Source of the DNA: Strigops habroptila
Taxonomy: Eukaryota; Chordata; Aves; Psittaciformes; Psittacidae
NCBI RefSeq assembly: GCF_004027225.2
Contig: NC_044277.2
Location: forward strand, 96,965,552-97,029,551
Direction: 5' to 3'
Length of the DNA stretch: 64,000 nt
Shown here in pieces: positions 35,871 to 47,511 of this stretch (positions within the stretch are counted from its first letter, which is position 1; each line of letters opens with the position of its first letter). The notes under the pieces were generated by a model, which saw only the letters and a program-made list of their open reading frames with translations, was not told the DNA's origin and searched no databases. Position numbers and translations under genes: made by a program.

Positions 35871-35894
35871 CCGGGAGTCCAGGAGGAAATCCAT
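35871..35894 (-). CDS. SLC4A2: SLC4A2 alternative first coding exon, b2-like (MDFLLDSR)
   Basis: The minus strand reads ATG plus seven codons, M-D-F-L-L-D-S-R, then a perfect donor (CGG/GTAAGC). The exon ends in phase 0, like the M-T-Q exon, so it can splice to the common exon at 33,264-33,432. Human AE2b2 is reported to begin with the eight residues MDFLLRPQ; length and first five residues agree here. This strongly supports a conserved alternative N-terminus driven by its own promoter. Confidence 0.75.
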
Positions 35895-36314
35895 GGGTGG
35901 CGGAGCCGCAAGGAAGGGGCCACAGGTCCCATTGCCGGTCACGTGCGTGGCAATGGGGACTTGCCCAACGGCACCGGGCAGTCGCGCAGCGCAACGCAAA
36001 GGGTTAATCATTAACTCTGCTCCAGGAAGCCCCACGGACCCACACTGCAGTGCTGGCACCATGGCACCACGCACATGGCACCGTGCACGGCACCAGCAGA
36101 GCTGTGCTCCATCAAGGGCACCCACCATTGGCTGAGCCTACCCTAGGGTGGCTGCTGTGCACGGCCATGCAATGGGGCAGCACCCCACAGCACAGCATGG
36201 TGGGAGGGCCGTGCCATGGCACCCCTTGCCCAGCCGGGCAGCAGCAGGGGTGCAGGCCCCGCAAGTTCCTCCCCCAGCAGCCATGTGGCCATGCCTGCTG
36301 CCCGCAGCACTTAC

Positions 36315-36458
36315 GCTCTGGAAGGCGGAGGAGACGATGTGGTGGATCTCAGAGGATACCTGGGAGTGGGTCATGATGCTGGCGTGGTGCCCCGGGGAGC
36401 CGGCTTAGCCCTTCTCCTTCTCGCGGGGGCTCAGGGGATGCTCTCGGGGCAGCATAAC
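36315..36458 (-). CDS. SLC4A2: Candidate SLC4A2 upstream start exon
   Basis: The minus strand has an acceptor (CCCACAG ending at 36,459), an exon of 144 nt, and a donor AGC/GTAAGT at 36,314. From the ATG at 36,374 it encodes 20 residues, M-T-H-S-Q-V-S-S-E-I-H-H-I-V-S-S-A-F-Q-S, in phase 0, compatible with the common SLC4A2 exon. An upstream short frame (M-L-P-R-E-H...) ends before it. By position it is comparable to the mammalian AE2a start exon, but the residues do not match MSSAPRR. It may be a bird-specific AE2a N-terminus or a chance exon. Confidence 0.4.
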
Positions 36459-36459
36459 C

Positions 36460-37027
36460 TGTGGGCAGAGACGGATGCTCAGGGGCACAGCCGGGGATGC
36501 TCCGAGAGGCTGCTTCACCCGAGTGCCACCGCTGCACCGAGGTCTGCCCGGAGGAAAGCATTGGGCTGGCCCCAGGCTGGTTTGTCTTGGCTGATGGCAG
36601 GAGCAGGAGAGCAGAGGCCAAGACAAACGCCAGGAGGGGAGCGGAGCCGGGATAGCAGGAGGGGGCCCGGCGTCCCCAGCAGGACCCCAGGCATGAGCCC
36701 AGCCCCGCAGGGTACAGGCAAAGAGCCAGACCCGGGGGGGCAGCATCCACAATTGACCCTGCCACAGACCCCAGCACCCCCATCCTGGCCCCCCACACCT
36801 GCCCACTGGCCATCTTCGCCCCACACTTGCCCCTCGGCAGCTCCCTGGGCACCAGGCTGACCCCTCCGGCACTGGTGTGCTGGGTTTATTGCTGCAGGAG
36901 GTGGCCCCACGTGATGGTAGGGACTGAGGAGGGTGGTGACGGATGACTGCGTCTCACATGGGTGGCTCACCATCACCATCCTTGTCACCAGCACCCCTTC
37001 TGCCATGCTGTCCCCCATGGGCACAAT
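36460..37027. other. No feature recognised upstream of SLC4A2 candidate exon
   Basis: GC-rich sequence without a convincing exon; any further SLC4A2 5' UTR exon was not identified. Confidence 0.45.
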
Positions 37028-37101
37028 GGCTGTGGCCAGGCTCGAGGAGCTGCGGACTCGGCATCCGCCGAGTCCGCAGCTCCTCGAGCCTGGCCACAGC
37101 C
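37028..37101. repeat. Perfect 35-bp inverted repeat with a 4-nt loop
   Basis: The left arm 37,028-37,062 and right arm 37,067-37,101 are exact reverse complements, separated by ATCC. The arms contain TGGCCAGGCTCGAGGAGC and its complement. Pairing stops immediately outside the arms. The sequence is unique-looking and not part of a recognised repeat. Confidence 0.95.
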
Positions 37102-39600
37102 CTGGATCATCCCTTTTCCTATGTGCAGTGCTACCAGACTCCAGCTGCTCCCTAATCCCCGCTCCCCATCCAGAGCCAGCACATCCACATTCCAGCCGAG
37201 CGAGCGCAGATTAGCTGACCTGCCACGCCACTCTCCCAGAGCACCCGCCAAGCCGGAGCTGGCAGCCGAAATTCCCCCCCTTACTCAGAACGGGGACCCC
37301 CCCACACCCCATTTGCACACCAAAGTGCCGTGCCCCTCACCATGGCAAGGGTAGCAGGGAGTTGATGTGGCACAGCTCCACTCTCACCAGTGCACCTAAT
37401 GCACTGGAAGTTGGGGGGAATAAACCAGTGCCTCCACTCCCCCTTCCCAAATGGAGCTGGGACCCCCAAACTGCCTGTGCTGGGTGATTCAAGGTGGGTG
37501 CTGTGGGGTCCCCTCCCTGCACAGGGCACTCCGTCGGCTGTGTCCCCCCCCCCAGACCTAAGAACCTGAAGACTGGGACCAGCAACGGCTCCCTGGTGCC
37601 AGTGAGAGCAGTCATTGGGAATTGGGGGGCTCTGGAGCACCGGACTGGGGGGCAGAGCCTATGGGGAGGGTCAGTAGCATTGGACACAGCCGGAGCCTTC
37701 ATGCCATCCTGGCCCCGCCATGGGAGTCTTACCAGCATCACTCCTGTGCCAAGCTTCTCACAGGATGGTGCTCCCATCATCCAACCCAACCCTGGACCAC
37801 CATGGCTGGCAAGTGCCAGGGCTCCGGCATGGGAAGGCACTCATTGCTCCTGGCTTTAAGCAGCTTTTGGGTTTAATCCCGTTGGCAGCTCACAGGGATT
37901 AGAGCCCCAGGAACACACTTGGGATTGTTCTCTGAGAACACCAAGCTGGGAAGCAGCCCCAAGCCACACTCTCACCATCTCTCAGTATGGGGAATCTGGG
38001 TGCTGGCCCATCACCCAAAAAGGGGGGGTCCCAGCCCGCTGACCCCCAAGGCCCCACCAGCCCAACACCCCCAGTGCCACTGTGGGTCCCGGCAGGACGG
38101 TGCAGGGGGCACACAGCGCCTGGGAGCCTGTGGCCTGACCCTGCTGGAAAGGGTGACGGGCACCCGGGGCGGGGGGGATGGACAACTTCTGCTTTCCATG
38201 GTGGCGGTGGTGGCTGAGTCACCCCGCAGGCACGGCTGGGCAGCCGGCCGGGAACGGCGCAGCGGCTCACGCCAGCCCTGCGGAGAGGAGCCTGGAGTCA
38301 GCCCGCACCGGGAGCTCCCGCGGCTGCCCCGGCCCCGCGCTGGGTCAGTGCCCGCCTGCCCCGCCGTGTTTGTGTTCCCTGGGATGGGGGCGGCGGCGGG
38401 ACAGGTCCCGTAAACCGCATGTCGGTGCCCGGGACGACTGCGGTGCCGCCACCCCAACAGCTCCAGGCGCAGCCATGGGGCGGGAGGGTCGGGGCTGTCC
38501 GCACGGGGCCGTGCCGGCGGGTGGACTGAGGTGTCAGCGGCGGCGCCCGTCCCGCCACACCGCGCCCCGAGCGCGGCCTCCGCGGGCCGGCGGCGGAGCA
38601 CAATGGCCCCTTGTGCGAGGGAACAGGCCGCTCCGATAAGCGGGGCAGGTCCGCGGATACCTCCACGGGCTGCCAACGCCGCGCCGCTAATTACCGGCTG
38701 GCTCCGATCAGCGCCTGTGCGCCAGCCGGCTCGGCGGCTCCCACCGGTGCCGGAGTCGCATTCCTGGGACCGGCCCTGGCCTGCCTGCCTGATCCGCTGA
38801 GGCGATTAGAGGGCCCGGCCTTACGACCCACACCGCTATGGGGGCTGCCCCACGGGGCTCGCATGCCCCCGGCACCCTCCCGCGCCGGGGCCCACCACCG
38901 GCATCGCATGGGCTGGGAGGGGAACCCGGGCTGCCAGCGGGTTGAGCAAGGTGGGAAGTGAAGCAATTCCCGGGCAGCCTGTCCGCACTGGGCATCCCCC
39001 TCCACGGCACGGACCCCAAATCCCGCGAGGGGTGCAGGCGCCAGCTGGAGCCTGCTGCCCCGTGCTGGTGCCACAGGAACCCTGCTGCCATGGGCAGCAC
39101 CGCGCCTTGTCACCCCATGTCACCTTGGCTGGGGATGGCAGTGACGGGAGCAGGTCCAGACATGGGATCTCGCACACACACAATGTGCCATGCACATTTG
39201 TGCCAACAGCAGGAGGCTGACAGTGACCACCGCACCACATCTGGCCAGAAGCCAGAGCCACATTTGCCACCCCCTGTCCACGCATGGCCGGGTGACACTG
39301 CGGTGACAGAGAACATGCCGTGTCCCTCACTGGCCCTCTCGCTGTCAGCCATCCCCCAGGAACTGCTTGTGGCCAGTTTCCAGGTGACATTGCACAAGGG
39401 TGAGCCTGGTGGGGGTCAGGCTGTGCCCATCACGCCGGGTGGACGTGTCCCGCGCTCCTCAGCCTGCCCGGCATGGCGAGACTGTGCCCTGGCCCCATGG
39501 AAGGGGGGAGCCAGGAACCCTGGCCTTGCAGCCCAGTACCAGATGGGGCCAGCTCCCCCAGGGGGGCTCTGCACCCCCACACCTGCCCCACTGTTCTGCT
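37102..39600. other. Intergenic region with CpG-rich core, no gene recognised
   Basis: A CpG-dense core at about 38,230-38,760 includes a TGAGTCA AP-1-type element near 38,213 and an ACAATGG SOX-type element near 38,600. This could be an upstream SLC4A2 promoter or an enhancer. No exon chain could be supported on either strand. Confidence 0.4.
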
Positions 39601-39602
39601 GG

Positions 39603-39890
39603 AGAATCATAGAATCTTAGAATGGCTTGGACTGGAAGGGAAGGGACCTTAAGGATCATCCAGTTCCAACCCCTGCCATGGGCAGGGACACCTTCCACTA
39701 GACCAGGTTGCTCCAAGCCCCATCCAACCTGGCCTTGAACACTGCCAGGGATGGGGCAGCCACAGCTTCTCTGGGCAACCTGTGCCAGGGCCTCACCACC
39801 CTCACAGGGAAGAACTTCTTCCTCGGATCTCATCTACATCTCCCCTCTGTCAGTTTAAAGCCATTCCCCCTTGTCCTATCCCTGGTCTGG
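39603..39890 (-). repeat. CR1 LINE 3' end
   Basis: The + strand starts AATCATAGAATCTTAGAATG and shows the well-preserved reverse complement of a CR1 3' end to 'cattcccccttgtcctatcc'. It is 5'-truncated and of the same subfamily as 2,515. Confidence 0.93.
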
Positions 39891-40810
39891 CATAGCCACA
39901 CTCACCCCACTGCTCCTTGGGGTGCTCACATCCCAGGCGTGGGAGCCACAAGCCAGCCCTGGCAGAGCCACCCAAGCACTGGCACTGCCCCGGGGCTGCA
40001 CAGCATCTGCTCCCCAGTGGTGCCCCATTGGGTGCAGGGAGCTATGCCATGCTCCCTGCACCACTGGGCAGTTCTGGCCAGCACTGCCAGCACCCATGGT
40101 GGCCATGCACTGGATCCCCACCTGCACGGACAGAGCACGAGCCCCAGCTCCCTGCATCCCAAAATGGTCCTCAGTGCTGGGGGGCGGGAGCATCAGTGTG
40201 CCCCGGCTCCCCTGCTCACTCCTGAGGACAGAGTTGCAGAGATCACCCAGAACCCCTGCAGCCCCTCACTTCTTGGGCAGCACCCATGCCCCATGCCTGA
40301 GGCTGCCAAATGTGGGGTGCTCCAGGGGGTCCACATGGCGTAGTCCAGCTGCTCACACTCCCTCCTGCCCGGCTCACCTGGCTGCTCTGGGACACCCCCA
40401 GGAGACCCTGCTGCCCCGAGCACGTCCTGGGTGCCCACCCCATAGCGGGAGCTGAGGTCCCACACCCCATGATCACCACTGTGGGATGGAGCTGGGCTGG
40501 GACACGGCTGCCCACGGCACAGCTCCCACCCCGGCAGAGGTTTTCTAGACACTGTAACTTTAGAAGCCACCACCAAAAATATCCTTCCTCATCCCCACAC
40601 CATGACCTCGAAACCGCCGGATCTGGGAGATGAATCACGGCGCTGCGCAGCTCCATACCCACACCCACACCAGTGCCACCAGCGTGGGGAGGGAGGTGAC
40701 AGCCAGGGCAGGCATGGCCACCCCAGTCCAGGGCTCCCTGATGGCTGACAGCCCCATCGTGACCCCTCTGCCCAACCCTGGAGAGGCCAGGACCCCCTGT
40801 GCAGCATCAG
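39890..40810. other. No feature recognised
   Basis: GC-rich intergenic sequence; only shadow-like open frames. Confidence 0.45.
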
Positions 40811-40814
40811 ACCC

Positions 40815-40900
40815 ACCGTGTGTCCCTGTCCATGGCAGGAGGGTTGGAACTAGATGATCTTATGGTCCTTTCCAACCTAAACCATTCTATGATTCTATGT
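40815..40900 (+). repeat. CR1 LINE extreme 3' end
   Basis: About 85 bp, from 'gtgtccctgtccatggcagg' to the terminal 'attctatgattctatg' octamer repeat, in forward orientation. Confidence 0.9.
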
Positions 40901-43900
40901 GGCACCAACACCCAGGACGGCACAGGACCGCCCGTGTGAGGCTCCTGGCGGGTGTCCCCACCACTATCTCCATCCCAGCCCTGGGAAGGGGCAGGCACAG
41001 CTGCCTCTCACGAGGGTCTGGTGCCCCTGTGCCACGGTACCGGGCTGCATGTGTCACCCCAGGCACCCACCGGCACTGACCCGTGGGTCCTGCTGGCTGC
41101 TGTGGGGGCCCTGGCTGTGGGGTGAGCTGGATGCAGCCCCACACCACCACCCATGGAAGGGCTGCGGGCTGTGCACTCACCCACCGCAGCTGCCGGGGAG
41201 GTGTGAGCCTGGATGCACCATTCCCTGTTCCCCACCGGCCCCGGCATGGGCAGGCAGCTCTGCCCCACTCACCCCATCACCCGCCGGCCCGGCAAGGCTG
41301 CGGCTCCAGCTGCCTTCCCGCTGCCGCCGCCTTCCCACGGAGGCTGCCGGGCCCGTGTCCCCGGGATGGGGACCTGCCCCAGCAGAGACTGATGCGGGGC
41401 TCTCGTCCAGCGCGACCCTCTCTCCCGTGGGCCACCCCGTGCAGCCTGGTGTGGGGCAGTGCGCAGCCGTTCTCTGCCCTACTGCGACGAGAGCTGCCGG
41501 GCGCCCGCCGCTGCCGGGAGCTTTTGTACCGGCGCAGGAGAAAAAAAAACTCGGCAGCGGCAGCAGCGCTGAGTCTTTGTTTCGGCAAGCCTGCACCAGG
41601 CCACTCTATCCAAACAGAGCGGCCGTGCCAAGTCCGGGAACGGCTCCTCGGGCAGCCACACCTCTGCACCGCGGCTCCCGCTGGGCACGGGGGCAGCCAG
41701 CGGCGAGCGCCGGCAGCCCGGAATGGCCAAGCGCCAGCGGAGAGGCCGCGCTCCTGCCCCGTGGAGCAGCCAGCCACGGGGGGACATAGGGGAGATGCAG
41801 ACCACAGCTCCACGGGTGCAGGAGCGGGCATGAGGGCTTCGCCTGCACAACACTATGCTCAGTGTCCCTCAAGGGCAGTGCCACACGCGAGGGCTGTGGG
41901 GCAGGAGGATGTGGGGCAGAGAGTGAGGAGGAGCTGGGGGCAGCCCATCCTCCCCCAGCCGGCCCCGGCGCCCCTGGCAAGCCCCAGCGCGGCATCCTCA
42001 GGCAGCCAGCCCGGTCCCTGCGGCCACCCGTCCCCTCTAATGATAGGGGTGCGCTTGCGGGGGCTGCGCCGGGGATGGCAGCCAGACCCCCCCCCAACCC
42101 CACAGCCTGGCACGGGGACCCGGCCAAGCAGCAGCTCCCACGGCCCCCTCCCTTCCACCGGCCGGGCTGGTGTCCCCGGGCAGGGGGTCATCGGGGGGCC
42201 ACCTCCATCCCATTCCTGGGAGCCCTGAGCCCACTCCGCAGCTCTCACTGCAGCAGCACGGGGCACAGCAGGGCAGGGAGAGGCAGCGAGATGTGGGGTG
42301 TCCCTCACCAGTGCGGGGATCCCTCGGAGCCGACCCCACCATACACCTTCACCTGCAGACACCCACAGCAGCGTCCCTGGGGGGCATGAGGCCAGGCAGG
42401 ACGCAGCACCCGGGGTGGGGAGCAGCGAGGGGCACAGGGCAAAGGCCACCCAGCACAGCCCCTGCCCGGGCTCAGGGCCAGCCCAGCTCCTGGCCCCCGG
42501 TCCCCGTGGATGCCCGGACAGAAGGGCTGCCCACGGTGCAGTGCGGATATCGGTGCCAGGAGGGTTGTTAGGGCAATCACATCCCACGCTCCTGGCAGGC
42601 GCTTGAAGCGGTGCAGTGACCCTGAAAGGCATGACACCCCACGGATCCCACAGTGGGACCCTGCAGTCCGTGCACAGAGCCACTGCATAGCGGGGGAGGG
42701 GAGGGCAGGGCACTAACCCCTCCCCGCAGCCCTGGGACCACCAGCGAGCCGCCAACACAATTCCCTCCAGGAGCAATCCCGTGTCCTGACACCGGATCAG
42801 AGACCACAGGGGTGTCTCCAAGCAGATGTGTGGGACGGCCCCGTCTGGCCCTGGGGACCAGCTCTGCCCGTGTCCCTGCCTGCACCAAGCGAGTCAGGGG
42901 CTGCCATGGGCGCTCCTGGTGTCCCTTAGCTCTGCTGCCCCCTCCCCATGGACTCGGGGCAGCGCGGTCCCCGCTCCGGAGCCATGGGAGCCCGCACCAG
43001 CGCGGAAGCGGGAAACCAGCAGGGGCTGGACCTGTGCCCGGCGTTGCTCAACCCCTGGCAGCGTTTCGCAAGCGGGCAGCGCTACTCACCACCCCGCACG
43101 GCACATGGCGGGTCCCGGCAAGCACCGTGCCGGCGGGCGCCAACCCTCGGTGACAGCTCTGCGACATCCATGGGGACACGCCTGGATGGGGCAGAGCCAC
43201 AGGATGCTCCCTGTGCTTGGAGGGAGCTGGTGGTGTGGGATGGATGGCTGCGGCCAGCGATGGGGTGCTCCCAGCCCCATGTATCTCACCTGCCGAAGGT
43301 TGCTGCCGGACTCAGGAGCCGGAAGGGAAGGGCATGGAGCTGCCTGGTGTCGCGCCGGTACCCACTAGGAAATAAAGAGATGCCAAGGGCTGAAGCACAA
43401 GAGCTGGGTCTGGCACAGCCTCATGTGCGGGTCCAGCCCCAGTGGTGCAGCTGGTGGGTGCAGTGGCAGGGTGAGGCCGAGGTGCGACGCACCGGACAGG
43501 GGACCGTGGGTCCAGCAGGTTGGCAGGTCCCAGGGTGAGGGGGTCCCAGGGGTGTCCAGAAGTCCCAGGAGGGTGCCAGTAGTCAGGGGTGCTGCTTCCT
43601 CCCCTGCCACATGAGCTGGGGGACCCAGGAACGGGCATCACCGAGTCCCCTGGCCCCCCCAATCCCAGGCTGAGCCCGTCGGGATACCCGAGGTGGCAGC
43701 GGGGGAAACGGGGCTGCGGCCGCGCCGGTACTTGGGCCCCGGGAGGAGCCGTCGGGCCTGTGCAGCGCCCCAGGGTCCCATCCCGGGATGGGATTGGGGG
43801 CGGGACCGGGGCTCCCGCAGCCGGTCGGGCCGTGCCCGCACGGGACGGAACGGGACCGACGGGCAGGGGCTCGGAGGCGCGCCGGGAGCGGGGAACGGGA
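40900..43900. other. CDK5-SLC4A2 intergenic region, no gene recognised
   Basis: Several long open frames on both strands are explained by GC bias; they have no domain character and contradict each other. CpG density rises at 41,280-41,640 and again from 43,700 toward CDK5. Distal SLC4A2 5' UTR exons may lie here but none could be fixed. Confidence 0.45.
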
Positions 43901-44259
43901 CACGGGCGGCACCGGACGGGCAGCACCGGGACCAGACCGAACCGAACCAGCCCCGCCACCTCCCGCTCCTGCTCCTTCTCCCACCGCTTACCGGAGAGTC
44001 CCGTCGGGCCGGGCGGATCTGCGCGGCCCCGCCGGGAGAAGCGGCAGCGGGAGTGCGCCGGGGCGGGGCGGCACCGGCTGGGTCGGCACCGGTCCCTGCT
44101 CCGGCGCCGTCTCTGGCAGGCGTGGTCACCGTCTCTCCTCGGGCCCCACGGGGGACCCCGTCGAGGCCGGGCCCCGTTCCGCAGTGCCCCGGGGCGGGAG
44201 AACGGGCGGACCCGGGGATCGAACCCGGAACCACGGCGGGCGCGGGGGGGTTGGGGGAG

Positions 44260-44475
44260 AAGGTGTGGCGGGGGCGTGGCCAGCACCGGGAGGTGTGGCG
44301 GAGGGGGCGCGGCGGGCGCAGGGGATGCCGGGAGGTGTGGCGGAAGAGGCGGGGCTGCCGCGGGGGCTGCCGGGAGGTGTGGCGGCGGCGGGGCCGGGAC
44401 CGGGGCCGGAGCTGGGGCCGGGGCCGGGAGCGGGGCCGGAGCCGGAGCGGCGGGGCCGGAGCGGATCGCGGCGCG
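44260..44475 (+). promoter_or_regulatory. CDK5 promoter with 42-bp-spaced GGGAGGTGTGGCGG repeats
   Basis: The unit CCGGGAGGTGTGGCGG starts at about 44,285, 44,327 and 44,369, exactly 42 bp apart, with a partial copy near 44,264. GGTGTGGC is the complement of a CACCC-type KLF/SP element. The next 70 bp up to the ATG are runs of GGGGCCGG, a strong G-quadruplex candidate in the 5' UTR. Repeat spacing is direct; factor binding is inferred. Confidence 0.65.
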
Positions 44476-46618
<2,143 letters not shown>

Positions 46619-47134
46619 GGACTCCAGACGCCCACCCAGCCCCACGCTGAGTGGGGGGCAGCACCCAGCTCCCGGCACGCTCCCAGCAGTGGTGGGGAGG
46701 GGACAGCCCCCCACGGCAGGGGGGGGCACGCGAGGTGAGGAGCGAGATGCCAGCACCCCGGAAATGCAGCCTCCCATTCCCCTTGCCCCTGTATTTATTA
46801 GGTTTTTAACCCAACACCAGCCCGGTTGTGGGGTGCTGGAGTGGCCCCACCAGCCCCATGGCGCAGCTGGGGCTAACCCTGGGGCTGCCCCCGAGCGCAT
46901 GGAGCCCCCCCACGGACACGGGACCATGGTGCTGGTGGAGGGGCAGGACCCTCTGGGACCAGGCATGGGGACCCCAAGGGGGGCCCCCCATGCCCCCTCC
47001 CCCTGCTCCCTCCCAGCCCCTCCCCTGGCTGGGTGGGGGTCCCAGGTGCCAGCTCCCCTGGGAGGTGGGGGGGACACCCCATTTCTTTTCTACCGTGCTG
47101 CTGTATGTGGGTGATTTTGCGTGTTTGTTACCTC

Positions 47135-47140
47135 CATAAA
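47135..47140 (+). terminator. CDK5 candidate polyadenylation signal (CATAAA)
   Basis: CATAAA, a known weaker variant, is the best + strand signal after the CDK5 stop. It lies about 120 bp before the ASIC3 minus-strand ATTAAA, so the two transcripts end tail-to-tail. Confidence 0.5.
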
Positions 47141-47255
47141 GAGCTTCACCCTTCCCAACGCCTGCTTCTCCTTCCTGGGGCACTGGGGACCCCCCCCCCG
47201 CCAACCCTGTCCCTGTGTCCCCCCAGAGCACAGGAGCTGGGGCTTGGGGCAGGTC

Positions 47256-47261
47256 TTTAAT
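47256..47261 (-). terminator. ASIC3 candidate polyadenylation signal (ATTAAA)
   Basis: TTTAAT on + is ATTAAA on the minus strand, about 250 bp past the ASIC3 stop. An AATAAA further along at 46,794-46,799 would put the ASIC3 end inside the CDK5 3' UTR. Confidence 0.55.
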
Positions 47262-47511
47262 GGGGTGGGGGACCACAGCAAGAGGACACGGCATGTACAG
47301 CGCAGCGGGGAGGGGGGCGTGGGCGCAAGCAGCACATGCAGGTACATGGGAGCAGGACGGGGGGGGCCCCGCCACCCCCAGCCCTCCGCCACCCCTTCGA
47401 GGGGGAGCACCCCGGGGCCCGGAGCCAGCCCCGCAGCCCCGTGGGGTGCCCTGGTGGCGGTGGGGACCCCCCCAATCCCCCGTCCCGGCCGGGGGGCGCG
47501 GGGCCGGGCCC

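Noticed and set aside
40899-42228. Long overlapping open frames (up to 381 codons) on the + strand, and 320 codons on the minus strand (41,859-42,821)
   Set aside because: Several frames on both strands are open at once, which is expected where stop codons are rare in GC-rich DNA. None shows a domain, a membrane pattern or consistent codon use.
44205-44300. tRNA-like T-arm on the minus strand (GGGTTCGATCCCC near 44,218-44,235)
   Set aside because: The T-arm stem and loop look right, but there is no A box, no anticodon arm and no matching acceptor stem upstream. It is a chance match in GC-rich sequence.
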